NCBI RefSeq assembly: GCF_001465795.2
Contig: NZ_CP013659.2
Coordinates: 62,001 to 126,000 of the forward strand
Length of the DNA stretch: 64,000 bases
Reading direction: 5' to 3'
DNA from: Planococcus rifietoensis
Lineage (GTDB): Bacteria > Bacillota > Bacilli > Bacillales_A > Planococcaceae
The first letter of the stretch is position 1. Each line of letters starts with the position of its first letter. Both the position numbers and the translations under genes were made by a program. Shown piece after piece: positions 41,185 through 50,201 of the stretch. The notes beneath the pieces are model-generated. The model was not told where the DNA came from. It saw only the letters and a program-made list of their open reading frames with translations, and made no database searches.

Positions 41185-42267
41185 GTGGACGATCAGCAAA
41201 TCATGAAGCAAGCACTGGAGTTGGCGCGTTCAGCTGCCGGGCAGACGTCCCCCAACCCGCTCGTCGGATCGGTGATTATCAAAGATGGGCGCATCATCGG
41301 CATGGGCGCGCATCTAAAAGCAGGGCAAGCGCATGCAGAAATCCATGCGCTGAATATGGCAGACACTGAAGCGCGGGGCGCGGATTTATATGTGACGCTG
41401 GAGCCTTGCAGCCATCATGGCCGGACTGGGCCTTGCGCAGATGCGATTATAAAAGCCGGCATTCGCCGTGTCGTCGTCGCAGTGCTGGATCCGAATCCGC
41501 TCGTTTCGGGCCAGGGCATCCAAAAGCTTGAAAATGCCGGGGTTATTGTAGAGACCGGTGTCTGCGAGCAGGAAGCTGCGGAGTTGAACCGGATGTTCTT
41601 CACCTTTATCCGCAAAAACCGGCCGTTCGTCACATTGAAGCATGCCATCACGCTAGACGGCAAAATCGCTGTATACGGCGGCCGTTCAGAAAAGATTACG
41701 GGGCCTGAAGTGCAGCGCGATGTCCACAAACTGCGCTTGCTGCACGACGCCATCCTCGTCGGGGCCCAGACCATTGCACTCGATAACCCCCGTTTGACCA
41801 ATCGGTTTGCCGGTTCCCCGAAGCAGCCGATCCGCGTCATCTTGGATCGCCACCTGCGCATCCCAATAGAGAGCCACGTCATTCAAGTACCTGATGCCCC
41901 TACTTGGATTATCGTCGGATCACAGGCCGATATCGACAGCCGCGGAACATTTCCGGATCATGTCCGCATTCTCCAACTGGACACGCCGGATGTGGAAATC
42001 GCTGCCGCATTGGAATTGCTTGCTGAGCAAAAGGTGTTGTCTGTCCTTGTGGAAGGCGGCCAAAAAATCAATACCGCTTTCTTGAAAAGCGGGCAAGTGG
42101 ATGAAGTTGCTACGTATATTGCACCGATTATTCTCGGTGGCGAAGGAACCGTTTCCGTCTTCGGCGACCTGCAAACCAGTTCTGCGTCAAACGGCATTCG
42201 CTTGGAGACACAGAAGGTAGAACGCCTCGGAACGGATCTGAAGATCATCTCCACCTTAAAGGAGTGA
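41185..42267 (+). CDS. ribD: Bifunctional riboflavin biosynthesis deaminase/reductase RibD
   Basis: 360 residues. The N-terminal deaminase (1-145) has HAEIHAL and PCSHHGRTGPC, the zinc ligands; the C-terminal reductase (about 146-360) has TLKHAITLDGKIAVYGG and LVEGGQKINTAFL. It deaminates and then reduces the pyrimidine intermediate. The open frame runs up into riboswitch copy 2, but GTG 41185 with AAAGGTGTGA upstream gives the family length. First gene of ribD-ribE-ribBA-ribH. Confidence 0.95.
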   Translation: MDDQQIMKQALELARSAAGQTSPNPLVGSVIIKDGRIIGMGAHLKAGQAHAEIHALNMADTEARGADLYVTLEPCSHHGRTGPCADAIIKAGIRRVVVAVLDPNPLVSGQGIQKLENAGVIVETGVCEQEAAELNRMFFTFIRKNRPFVTLKHAITLDGKIAVYGGRSEKITGPEVQRDVHKLRLLHDAILVGAQTIALDNPRLTNRFAGSPKQPIRVILDRHLRIPIESHVIQVPDAPTWIIVGSQADIDSRGTFPDHVRILQLDTPDVEIAAALELLAEQKVLSVLVEGGQKINTAFLKSGQVDEVATYIAPIILGGEGTVSVFGDLQTSSASNGIRLETQKVERLGTDLKIISTLKE

Positions 42268-42272
42268 CACAA

Positions 42273-42908
42273 ATGTTTACAGGCATTATTGAAGAAAAGG
42301 GGCAACTCGCCGGCATCAAGCGCGGCGCATCCAGCATGGAAATGACGATCCGTGCAAATGTTGTCTTAGAAGAGACGAAAATCGGCGATAGCATTTCAGT
42401 CGAAGGGGTCTGTTTGACCGTGACTTCTTTATCAAGCGGCCGTTTCACGGTGGATGTCATGCCGGAAACCTTCCACGGCACGACCCTTTCTTCACTTAGT
42501 ACATCCAGTGCTGTCAATCTGGAACGTGCCATGGCGGCGAATGGCCGTTTCGGCGGACATCTTGTCGCGGGCCATATCGATGGGGTCGGCAAGATCTTGC
42601 GCAAGCGCCCACAGGAAAATGCCATGTATATCGATATAGCGGCGCCTCCTGAATTGCTTGCGCAGTCGATCGTCAAAGGGTCCGTCGCGATCGACGGCAT
42701 CAGCTTAACGATTTTCGAACTCAGCGAAAATCATTTGACCGTTTCGCTTATCCCGCATACGGCAGGAGAAACGACTTTGGGCAGCAAAAAAGTAGGCGAT
42801 TCGGTCAATCTTGAAACCGATATGTTCGGGAAGTACGTGCAGCGTTTTATGGAGCATGCGCCAAAACAACCGATGAACGCCGATTATTTGCGGCGCCACG
42901 GATTTTAA
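42273..42908 (+). CDS. ribE: Riboflavin synthase alpha subunit
   Basis: 211 residues, two lumazine-binding repeats: [10 protein letters not shown] with [22 protein letters not shown] in the first half and GHIDGVGKI with [22 protein letters not shown] in the second. It dismutates two lumazines into riboflavin and a pyrimidine. ATG 42273 lies 9 bp after GGAG and 5 bp after the ribD stop, so translation is probably coupled. Confidence 0.95.
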   Translation: MFTGIIEEKGQLAGIKRGASSMEMTIRANVVLEETKIGDSISVEGVCLTVTSLSSGRFTVDVMPETFHGTTLSSLSTSSAVNLERAMAANGRFGGHLVAGHIDGVGKILRKRPQENAMYIDIAAPPELLAQSIVKGSVAIDGISLTIFELSENHLTVSLIPHTAGETTLGSKKVGDSVNLETDMFGKYVQRFMEHAPKQPMNADYLRRHGF

Positions 42909-42920
42909 AGGAGCAAACCG

Positions 42921-44111
42921 ATGCTAAATACAATCGAAGAAGCAGTAAAGGATTTGCAGGCAGGAAAAGTCATTATTCTAGTAGATGACGAATCAAGGGA
43001 GAACGAAGGCGATTTTGTCTGTCTTGCTGAACATGCGACGCCTGAAAACATCAATTTCATGGCCACTCACGGCCGGGGGCTCATCTGCACGCCGGTCTCG
43101 CCCGATATCGCCTTGCGGTTGAAACTCGACCAAATGGTCAGCCATAACACTGACCATCATGAAACAGCATTTACCGTCAGCATCGATCATAAAGATGCCA
43201 AGACGGGCATCAGTGCATTCGAACGGTCGGACACCATTTTGCAAATGCTCGACACAAAAGCCGTGCCGCAGGATTTCAAACGGCCGGGGCATGTCTTTCC
43301 GCTTGTCGCAAAATCAGGCGGCGTTTTCCAGCGCCAAGGCCATACGGAAGCGTCAGTCGATTTGGCGCGTCTCAGCGGCAGCGAACCGGCAGCGGTCATT
43401 TGTGAAATCATGAACATTGACGGCTCGATGTCGCGCATGCCGGAACTGGAAAAGCTGGCGGATGAGTTCAATTTGAAACTTATTACCATCGAGGATCTCT
43501 ATGCGTATCGCGCGGAGAAAGACCCGATCCTCAAGCGGGAATCGAGTGTCCACATGCCGACCGACTTCGGTGAATTCCGCATGGTTGGCTACTCCAACCG
43601 GTTAGATACAGAAGAGCATGTCGCCATCGTCAAAGGAAATCCGGAATCGGTGGAAGCGCCGATTGTGCGCATTCACTCAGAATGCTTGACCGGCGATATT
43701 TTCCACTCGCGCCGCTGCGATTGCGGGGCGCAACTTACGAAATCGCTTGAATTGATCGAACAGGCAGGGACGGGCATCGTCCTTTACATGCGCCAGGAAG
43801 GTCGCGGCATCGGCTTGTTGAACAAACTGAAAGCGTATGAGCTGCAAGAGCAGGGCTTGGATACCGTCGAAGCCAATGAACAGCTAGGCTTCCCGGCGGA
43901 AATGCGCGATTATACATTATGCGCTTTGATGCTGAAAGATCTGGGCGTGTCGCGCGTTAGGCTGTTGACGAACAATCCAGCCAAGACAGATGCGCTTATC
44001 GAATACGGCATCGAAGTGGAAGAACGGCTCGCGCTCGTCATCCCGCCGACTGAAGACAACACACAATACATGAAAACGAAAAAACAACGGATGCATCATC
44101 TAATCGACTAA
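42921..44111 (+). CDS. ribBA: Bifunctional DHBP synthase/GTP cyclohydrolase II
   Basis: 396 residues. The first half (1-200) is dihydroxybutanone phosphate synthase, with [18 protein letters not shown] and [14 protein letters not shown]. The second half is GTP cyclohydrolase II, with [21 protein letters not shown] holding the zinc Cys residues and [13 protein letters not shown]. Together they make both precursors of the pathway. AAAGGAG precedes the ATG, 12 bp after ribE. Confidence 0.97.
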   Translation: MLNTIEEAVKDLQAGKVIILVDDESRENEGDFVCLAEHATPENINFMATHGRGLICTPVSPDIALRLKLDQMVSHNTDHHETAFTVSIDHKDAKTGISAFERSDTILQMLDTKAVPQDFKRPGHVFPLVAKSGGVFQRQGHTEASVDLARLSGSEPAAVICEIMNIDGSMSRMPELEKLADEFNLKLITIEDLYAYRAEKDPILKRESSVHMPTDFGEFRMVGYSNRLDTEEHVAIVKGNPESVEAPIVRIHSECLTGDIFHSRRCDCGAQLTKSLELIEQAGTGIVLYMRQEGRGIGLLNKLKAYELQEQGLDTVEANEQLGFPAEMRDYTLCALMLKDLGVSRVRLLTNNPAKTDALIEYGIEVEERLALVIPPTEDNTQYMKTKKQRMHHLID

Positions 44112-44123
44112 GGAGTGTTTACA

Positions 44124-44591
44124 ATGGAAACAGTTTACGAAGCAAATTTGATTGGCTCGGATTTAAAAATAGCAATCGTTACAGGGAGATTCAATGACTT
44201 TATCACGTCTCGCCTGCTGGACGGTGCCGTCGACGGCTTGGTGCGCCACGGCGTCAATAAGGAAAACATCGATACTGCCTGGGTACCGGGAGCATTTGAA
44301 TTGCCGCTGGTCGCGAAAAAAATGGCGGAAACGAAAAAATACGACGCCGTCATCGCACTTGGCACCGTGATTCGCGGTTCGACGACGCATTACGATTATG
44401 TCTGCAGCGAAGCGGCAAAAGGCATTGCGCAAGCCGGCATGTCGACAGGCGTTCCGGTCATTTTCGGTGTCTTGACGACGGAAACGATCGAGCAGGCGAT
44501 TGAACGCGCTGGCACGAAAGCCGGAAACAAAGGCTACGAAGCGGCGGTTTCTGCAGTTGAAATGGGCAATTTGATGAAAGCATTCGACTGA
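44124..44591 (+). CDS. ribH: 6,7-dimethyl-8-ribityllumazine synthase
   Basis: 155 residues. [39 protein letters not shown] with the catalytic His, and [24 protein letters not shown] are the standard motifs. It joins the two precursors into lumazine, the substrate of RibE. ATG 44124 is chosen over GTG 44115 because AGGAG lies at 44110-44114. Last gene of the operon. Confidence 0.96.
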   Translation: METVYEANLIGSDLKIAIVTGRFNDFITSRLLDGAVDGLVRHGVNKENIDTAWVPGAFELPLVAKKMAETKKYDAVIALGTVIRGSTTHYDYVCSEAAKGIAQAGMSTGVPVIFGVLTTETIEQAIERAGTKAGNKGYEAAVSAVEMGNLMKAFD

Positions 44592-44680
44592 TCCCAAAGA
44601 GCTGAAAACAGGTTTTAGATTGGCGGAATGAACCAGATATTTTCTGACTATCAGTCATTTAATACAAGTGAATAAACACG

Positions 44681-44720
44681 ATGAGCCTGCATTCTTTTAT
44701 GAATGTAGGCTCATTTTTTT
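44681..44720 (+). terminator. Rho-independent terminator of the riboflavin operon
   Basis: ATGAGCCTGCATTC pairs with GAATGTAGGCTCAT (one G-T pair), followed by a long T run. Confidence 0.9.
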
Positions 44721-44819
44721 ATGGCGTTTCGCTTGATGGCATAGCAAAGCGATAAAATTTCGACCTGTAATATATCGAGTTCAAAAGATATTTTGTTTAA
44801 ATCTTATTATAATAATGCA

Positions 44820-44848
44820 TTGACAATTAACAGAAGTTTTAGAATAAT
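44820..44848 (+). promoter_or_regulatory. SigA-type promoter of the symporter operon
   Basis: TTGACA (44820-44825), 17 bp, AATAAT (44843-44848). About 110 bases of leader follow. The gene-free stretch 44592-44966 otherwise holds only the ribH terminator and a cre site. Confidence 0.7.
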
Positions 44849-44936
44849 GAAAAAAGAAACCATCTATTATCCTTAAAATGGAAAGGGAGGGGGAAAGGCG
44901 AATCATTAGCTGTGATAGGCCGTCCGTAGGCATATT

Positions 44937-44950
44937 TGTTAGCGTTTTCA
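44937..44950. promoter_or_regulatory. CcpA cre site
   Basis: TGTTAGCGTTTTCA fits TGWNANCGNTNWCA fully, and its complement TGAAAACGCTAACA fits the stricter TGWAARCGYTWNCW. It lies in the leader, 17 bp before the first gene, where CcpA usually acts as a roadblock. Confidence 0.75.
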
Positions 44951-44966
44951 AAGAAGGAGTGAGTCG

Positions 44967-45152
44967 ATGATTTGGGTTCTTATATTGAGCCTTATCACCA
45001 TCGTGTCTGTAGTAGCAGGGTTAAGAAGGCGGAAGGTAGTCTATTTCTTCCTTCCATTTGCATCGATTTTTGCATTCATGCTCGTCAAAGTCATTATGGT
45101 GCCACTCCCATTCCTGGATACGGTCCGTTTTATTTTCCAGTTGAGGGGGTGA
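44967..45152 (+). CDS. Small membrane protein, first gene of the symporter operon
   Basis: 61 residues with two hydrophobic helices (about 1-18 and 24-44) split by the basic turn GLRRRK. Ribosome site GAAGGAG 8 bp ahead. It precedes the DUF4212 small subunit and the symporter on the same strand with short gaps, so it may be an accessory subunit. I do not recognise the family. Confidence 0.6.
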   Translation: MIWVLILSLITIVSVVAGLRRRKVVYFFLPFASIFAFMLVKVIMVPLPFLDTVRFIFQLRG

Positions 45153-45202
45153 ACTTCGCAATAGAGGAATTCGGCTTCTAAACCGGCAAAGGGGTGAGTA
45201 AT

Positions 45203-45481
45203 TTGAGGAAAATCGATAAAAAACAAGCAGATGCGTATTTCCGGACTCGTACCACGTTGGTCACCATCTATTTACTGATCGGGTTTTCGGCATCTTTCGG
45301 GGTTGTCATGTTCGCGGAGGAATTGTCGGGCTTCAGCGTCAATGGAATGCCTTTCCATTATTTCATGGGAGCGCAAGGAGCAGTGTTGACCTTCATCATC
45401 TTGCTGTTCGTTAACGCCATCGTCAACGACCGGATCGACAAGAAATTCGGTTTGGATCAAGACTTGGAAGACAAAAAATAG
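45203..45481 (+). CDS. DUF4212-type sodium/substrate symporter small subunit
   Basis: 92 residues, two membrane helices (about 18-40 and 55-76) with the family pattern TIYLLIGFSASFGVVMFAEEL and MGAQGAVLTFIILLFVNAIVNDRIDKKFG. Such proteins are found directly before VC_2705-type sodium:solute symporters and are thought to be their small subunit. TTG 45203 fits AAAGGGG best; GTG 45194, three codons earlier, is the alternative. Confidence 0.78.
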   Translation: MRKIDKKQADAYFRTRTTLVTIYLLIGFSASFGVVMFAEELSGFSVNGMPFHYFMGAQGAVLTFIILLFVNAIVNDRIDKKFGLDQDLEDKK

Positions 45482-45545
45482 CAAAGTGCTTCCGACTGAC
45501 TGCAAGCGATGGATAAAATTGCATAATTGACAAGGGGGAGAAGCA

Positions 45546-47225
45546 GTGGATTCACAATTTCTCGTATCACTTGTATTGATCCTGGCAACATTCGGCTTGT
45601 ATATCGGCATCGCCGTCTATAATATGGCCAGGCAAACATCCGACTTTTATGTAGCGGGGCGCAATGTTCCTGCTGTATTCAACGGGATGGCGATCGGTGC
45701 CGACTGGATGAGTGCCGCGTCGTTCATCGGGATGGCGGGGACGGTCATGTTGCTCGGATATGACGGCCTTGCCTATATCATGGGCTGGACAGGTGGTTAT
45801 TTGCTTTTGACTTTCCTATTGGCGCCGCAGCTCCGGAAATCGGGGCGCTACACGGTGCCGGAGTTTATTGGCGACCGCTATAGCAGCAGCACCGCGCGCT
45901 TGATCGCGGCAGTTGCCACCATCATCATCAGTTTTACATATTCTATTGGGCAGCTCTCAGGGTCAGGCGTCGTAATTGGCCGGCTTTTGGAAGTGCCGAC
46001 AGCTGTCGGGACGATCATCGGTGTCGTTTTGATCGCTTTCTACTCAGCACTTGGCGGGATGAAAGGGATTACGTGGACACAGGTGGCTCAATACCTGGTT
46101 TTGATCATCGCCTATTTAATTCCTGTTATTTTCATGTCGCTGCAACTGACGAGCAACCCGATTCCTTGGCTGTCTTACGGGCAGATTATCGGTGAACTCC
46201 AGCAGCTCGATCAACAGCTTGGCGTTTCTGAATACGTTGTGCCGTTTACGGAAGCGACCAAATGGCAGTTTTTGGCACTTATGTTTACATTGATGGCCGG
46301 AACAGCTGGGTTGCCTCACGTTATCGTGCGTTTCTACACGGTTTCTACAATGAAAGCAGCTCGTTGGAGCGGGGCGTGGGCATTATTGTTCATCGGTTTG
46401 CTTTACTTGTCTGCACCGGCTTACGCAGCATTCTCCCGTTTTATCCTGATGACTCAAGTAGCCGGCTCTTCGATCGCCGATCTTCCGGCTTGGACAACAT
46501 CTTGGGTCAACACCGGCTCATTGTCGGTGGCGGATACAAACAGTGACGGCATCCTGCAGTGGGAAGAAATCGTTATCAGCAACGATATCGTGGTCATGGC
46601 AACGCCTGAAATCGCCAATCTCGGCGTCTTTGTTGTTGGCTTGATGGCTGCTGGTGCTATGGCCGCGGCACTCTCAACAGCAGGTGGGCTGATGATTGCC
46701 ATTTCCGCCGCGTTATCACAAGATATTTATTATCGTTCAATCAACCCGAAAGCGACGGAAAGCCAGCGTTTGCTCGTAGGTCGTTCGTCAATCATCATCG
46801 CGACTGTCGCAGCCGGCATCGTGGCGTTGAATCCGCCGGGCGCGATCACGCAGATTGTGGCATGGGCATTTGCGCTTGCATCCGGCACGTTCTTCCCAGC
46901 GCTGATTCTTGGCGTATGGTGGAGACGGGCGAATGGGCCGGGCGTCATTGCCGGCATGTTGGTCGGTTTAACGGTTACCTTGACGTATATTTTCGCTGCT
47001 AAATTCGGCGGCTTTACGATTCTTGGCATTATCGATACAGGCGCCGGGGTCTTCGGAGCAACGGCGGCAATTTTGACGATCATCATCGTTTCACTGGCGA
47101 CGAAGCCGCCATCGAAAGAAACGCAAGAAGAAGTGCTGGACTTGCGCTATCCAGAAGGCATGACATATAAAGACGGTGAAGTATGGCGCACCGACCCGGT
47201 CGAAACCAAACGTCCGGAGCATTGA
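45546..47225 (+). CDS. Sodium:solute symporter, VC_2705-like (acetate/propionate type), with EF-hand-like loop
   Basis: 559 residues, SSS family, about 13 membrane helices: TSDFYVAGRNVPAVFNGMAIGADWMSAASFIGM at the start, and the core sodium-site region LPHVIVRFYTV. The nearest named relatives carry acetate or other short acids. Between helices 8 and 9 is an insertion with D330-T-N-S-D334-G-I-L-Q-W-E-E341, the pattern of a calcium-binding EF-hand loop. GTG start with AAGGGGGAG upstream. Third gene of an operon with a cre site, so likely repressed by glucose. Confidence 0.88.
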   Translation: MDSQFLVSLVLILATFGLYIGIAVYNMARQTSDFYVAGRNVPAVFNGMAIGADWMSAASFIGMAGTVMLLGYDGLAYIMGWTGGYLLLTFLLAPQLRKSGRYTVPEFIGDRYSSSTARLIAAVATIIISFTYSIGQLSGSGVVIGRLLEVPTAVGTIIGVVLIAFYSALGGMKGITWTQVAQYLVLIIAYLIPVIFMSLQLTSNPIPWLSYGQIIGELQQLDQQLGVSEYVVPFTEATKWQFLALMFTLMAGTAGLPHVIVRFYTVSTMKAARWSGAWALLFIGLLYLSAPAYAAFSRFILMTQVAGSSIADLPAWTTSWVNTGSLSVADTNSDGILQWEEIVISNDIVVMATPEIANLGVFVVGLMAAGAMAAALSTAGGLMIAISAALSQDIYYRSINPKATESQRLLVGRSSIIIATVAAGIVALNPPGAITQIVAWAFALASGTFFPALILGVWWRRANGPGVIAGMLVGLTVTLTYIFAAKFGGFTILGIIDTGAGVFGATAAILTIIIVSLATKPPSKETQEEVLDLRYPEGMTYKDGEVWRTDPVETKRPEH

Positions 47226-47226
47226 A

Positions 47227-47260
47227 AAAAGAGCGGAAGCCTAAGCTTCCGCTCTTTTCA
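47227..47260 (+). terminator. Rho-independent terminator after symporter gene
   Basis: AAAAGAGCGGAAGC pairs with GCTTCCGCTCTTTT. A similar hairpin stands at 47496-47527. Confidence 0.88.
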
Positions 47261-47340
47261 TAGTGTTGAATAAGTCTAGGGTCCACTAAACTTTTAAAAA
47301 CGTGATTGCGTTTTGACATTTAAAAATCAATGACCTATCT

Positions 47341-47462
47341 AAGTATTTGGAGAAGCGTTCGCTCGACTCCAGTGGATCAGCGAGACGACCGAGACCCCGC
47401 AGGAGCGTAGTGACGAGGAGGCTTGGGCGCGAGCCCACGGAAAGCGAGCGATAAGCTTCGGA
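47341..47462. repeat. GC-rich REP-like intergenic element, type 1
   Basis: Resembles 15340-15510 in its order of short motifs: CGACTCCAGTGGATCAGCG, GACCCCGCAGGAGCG, GAGCCCACGGAAAGCGAGCG. Lies between two terminators in the 330-bp gap between converging genes; no gene is supported in that gap. Confidence 0.5.
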
Positions 47463-47495
47463 AAATACGATTTCTTAACTTTCTCGATAAGTTGA

Positions 47496-47527
47496 AAAGA
47501 GCGGAAGTTCAAGCCTCCGCTCTTTTC
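47496..47527. terminator. Bidirectional terminator before the converging glycosyltransferase gene
   Basis: AAAAGAGCGGA pairs with TCCGCTCTTTT. Probably ends the minus-strand glycosyltransferase gene. Confidence 0.75.
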
Positions 47528-47555
47528 TACGTGCGCCAAATGGGAGTGACGGTCT

Positions 47556-48602
47556 TTATTCTTTGCGGAAAACCCAAGCGCGCTGGGCCACGAAACCGAA
47601 GATGAACAACACCGTATCGACCATCACTTTCAAGATTACTTCTCCGCGGCCGAGCCATTCTGCATACAAGAAGTGGACCGAGGCAGCCGAAACGCCCATG
47701 ATGAAAGCTGCCAATATATAATAGCGCAGCAAGGATCGCCTAGAGCCCTGCTTAAAGACTTTGTTGCGATTGATATAGTAATTGAATAGGGAAGACAGGA
47801 TGCGTGCCGCCACTGTGGCGATGATGATGAACGCTTCCGGCGATTCGTCTCGCAAGAGCTGGACGAACAGCCAGAACAAGGCGATATCGAGCCCGAATGA
47901 GGCCGCGCCTGATATCCCGTAGAATATAAAGATCTTGTAAATATGGTAAGAGTCTCGGAGCGGGTGGAAATGGGACGACTTATTCTCGTCCAAATAAACG
48001 GTTTCAATCGTCACTTCCGATACCGGGATGTAATTCTTTTTCAACGCCGCGAGCATATTCATTTCATATTCAAAGCGTTCGCCGAGCACGTCGAGCAGCC
48101 TTGGCAAAAACTTCACAGGAATTCCCCGCAGGCCGGTCTGTGTATCGCTCAGGTCGGCACCGGTCGACAAGCGGAATAACAGGCGCGTAAACCGGTTGCC
48201 GAAACGGCTGCGGAACGGGATATTAGGCTGAGAAAAATCTCGAGACCCCAACACCACATGGTTCGGCGAAGCATCCAGCTCGTTGGCAATTTTGACCATA
48301 TCCGACACCAAATGCTGGCCATCTGCATCAGCAGTAATGATGGCTTCGATCGGCAATTGATGATTGAGGATATAATGGAACACCGTTTTCAACGCGCGCC
48401 CTTTTCCTTGGTTGACTGCATGGGTCAATAAAGTTACTTGCGGAAACTTTTTAAGCTCATCAAAAAAGCCTTCATAGGCGGCTCCACTGCCGTCATTCAC
48501 GACAATGATCCGGGAAAAGCCGGCTGATATCGCTTCTTCAATTATAAGTTTGCATGGCTCTTCCGGTTTATAAGCCGGAATGACGATAGCGAATTGTTCC
48601 AC
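47556..48602 (-). CDS. GT2 glycosyltransferase fused to a GtrA-like membrane domain
   Basis: 348 residues. Residues 1-225 are a GT-A fold family 2 glycosyltransferase: IVIPAYKP, IIVVNDGSG, ADADGQH (metal-binding DxD) and DTQTGLRGIP. Residues 225-348 hold four membrane helices of the GtrA type (FFYGISGAASFGLDIALFWL, ARILSSLFNYYINRNKVF). DPM1-like proteins of this type put a sugar on undecaprenyl phosphate and GtrA helps it across the membrane, for wall polymer decoration. I use GTG 48602, 6 bp from AAAGAGG; TTG 48608 touches that site. Confidence 0.88.
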   Translation of the reverse strand: MEQFAIVIPAYKPEEPCKLIIEEAISAGFSRIIVVNDGSGAAYEGFFDELKKFPQVTLLTHAVNQGKGRALKTVFHYILNHQLPIEAIITADADGQHLVSDMVKIANELDASPNHVVLGSRDFSQPNIPFRSRFGNRFTRLLFRLSTGADLSDTQTGLRGIPVKFLPRLLDVLGERFEYEMNMLAALKKNYIPVSEVTIETVYLDENKSSHFHPLRDSYHIYKIFIFYGISGAASFGLDIALFWLFVQLLRDESPEAFIIIATVAARILSSLFNYYINRNKVFKQGSRRSLLRYYILAAFIMGVSAASVHFLYAEWLGRGEVILKVMVDTVLFIFGFVAQRAWVFRKE

Positions 48603-48761
48603 AGGCAACCTCTTTCCATTTCTGGCATCCAGAAATAAGATACTGGCATATGTTTCTATCTCTATATAATGATACTACCCCAATTCCGGTTCTTTAGTCG
48701 TGCCCTGCAGGAATTGCTTGGCGGTTTTTGGTAGGAATCGATTCATAATCCCGCATGCAAC

Positions 48762-49319
48762 TTAATCGGAGATGACATCTTCGGGGCGGTAGCCATCCTG
48801 CAGCTGACGGATCGACAAGCCAAAATCCAGTTGAAGATGGGGATAATCTTTGAAACGTTGCCAATCACCGCCCCATTCGAAGCCGAGCTCTTTGGCCATG
48901 TCCGCTACTTCAAACCAGTCGGGACGGCCATTTTCGTTGCCGTCGCGCTCGATGTCCCAAACGACAGAACCATCAGGCAAGCGCAGCGCGAAATCGATGG
49001 CCAGTCCGTAATTATGGTAGGACTCGCCACCTTCTGCATAAGTGACGACGTTCCCGCCCCGCGAGCGGCCTTGGGCATGGATCTCGTTCTGCTCTTCAAC
49101 GGAACGGAAACCGTCGGTGATGAGGATATCGATGCCGGCTTCTTCAGCTTGAGCGATGAGCTGGTCGCGTTTAGATTCGACGATCGGGTGCAGTCCAGTC
49201 GGCAGCGGCCGATCAGCGCGTTCGTTGCGCTCTTCAATTTCGCGTTCGATCCAAATGAACAAAAATGCACCGAGGATGAGCAAGAATAGCAAAGAAAAGA
49301 CGGTGCGGAATGTTTTCAA
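48762..49319 (-). CDS. M15 family peptidoglycan peptidase (CwlK/VanY-like), membrane anchored
   Basis: 185 residues: an N-terminal anchor helix (about 5-24), then an M15 domain with the zinc site visible as SYHNYGLAIDFAL (His and Asp) and KDYPHLQL (His), and GFEWGGDW between. CwlK-type enzymes cut the L-Ala-D-Glu bond of peptidoglycan; VanY-type cut D-Ala-D-Ala. The GFEWGGDWQRFKDYPH region is closest to the CwlK type. TTG start with GAGGTGA 7 bp upstream. Confidence 0.88.
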   Translation of the reverse strand: MKTFRTVFSLLFLLILGAFLFIWIEREIEERNERADRPLPTGLHPIVESKRDQLIAQAEEAGIDILITDGFRSVEEQNEIHAQGRSRGGNVVTYAEGGESYHNYGLAIDFALRLPDGSVVWDIERDGNENGRPDWFEVADMAKELGFEWGGDWQRFKDYPHLQLDFGLSIRQLQDGYRPEDVISD

Positions 49320-49422
49320 GTAATTTCACCTCGTAACATGATTGTAGCAAAAATCCTTAAGCAAGTATCCGGCAGGAGTTTTTGGTACGATAAGAGAAAC
49401 AGAATTTTTGGAGGGATACATA

Positions 49423-50154
49423 ATGGTCATTGAATTAATGAAATCACATGCATCGGTCCGCGACTATAAAGACCAGCCACTAACGCGCGCGCAAGTCCAT
49501 GAATTGGTCGAAGCGGCTCAATATGCGGCAACGTCCCACTTCGTGCAAGCTTATTCCATCGTTTGGGTGACGGATGAAGACAAGCGCAAACGCCTTGGTG
49601 AGCTGTCCAAAAACCCGAAACAGATGGAAGGGGCAGGAGCTGTGTTCTTAATGTGCGCAGACTACAACCGGTTGGGGCACGCCGCGAAACTGCAGGGCGA
49701 AGACATTGTCTTCGACCAGGCGGAGAACTTGTTGGTCGCGGTCACGGACGTCGGGTTGCTCGCGCAGAACTTGGCACTTGCCGCTGAATCCAAAGGCTAT
49801 GGCATCTGCTATATCGGTGGAGTGCGCAACAATATGGAAGAAATCAGCAAACTTGTTGGTTTGCCAGAAGGCGTTTTCCCGGTCTACGGCTTAACGGTCG
49901 GCGTTCCGAACGAAGCCAACGAAGTGAAGCCGCGTCTTCCTGTAGAAGCTGTGCTTCATGAAAATGAATACGACGAAGCGAAATACGCAGAAATTTTGCC
50001 GGCATATGATGAAACGATCATGGCCTATTATGCTGCACGTTCAAACAATCAAAAAACTGCGAAATGGAGCGAACAGATGGCGACGTTCTTGAACAAGCCG
50101 CATCGCCCCGATTTGAAGGATGTCTTGGCGAAACGCGGATATCTATTCAAATAA
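49423..50154 (+). CDS. NADPH-dependent nitroreductase/flavin reductase (NfsA/NfrA-like)
   Basis: 243 residues of the nitroreductase family with the NfsA-type FMN site: HASVRDYKDQPL at the start, AATSHFVQAYSIVWV, and GICYIGGVRNN. It reduces nitro compounds, quinones or FMN with NADPH. ATG 49423 has GGAGGG about 8 bp ahead; TTG 49408 would precede that site. The next gene, an NAD(P)-binding protein, follows after 47 bp. Confidence 0.9.
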   Translation: MVIELMKSHASVRDYKDQPLTRAQVHELVEAAQYAATSHFVQAYSIVWVTDEDKRKRLGELSKNPKQMEGAGAVFLMCADYNRLGHAAKLQGEDIVFDQAENLLVAVTDVGLLAQNLALAAESKGYGICYIGGVRNNMEEISKLVGLPEGVFPVYGLTVGVPNEANEVKPRLPVEAVLHENEYDEAKYAEILPAYDETIMAYYAARSNNQKTAKWSEQMATFLNKPHRPDLKDVLAKRGYLFK

Positions 50155-50201
50155 GAAGTGCATTCATCAATAACTGGAATGATTGAGGAGGCTGAGAAGC
50201 A

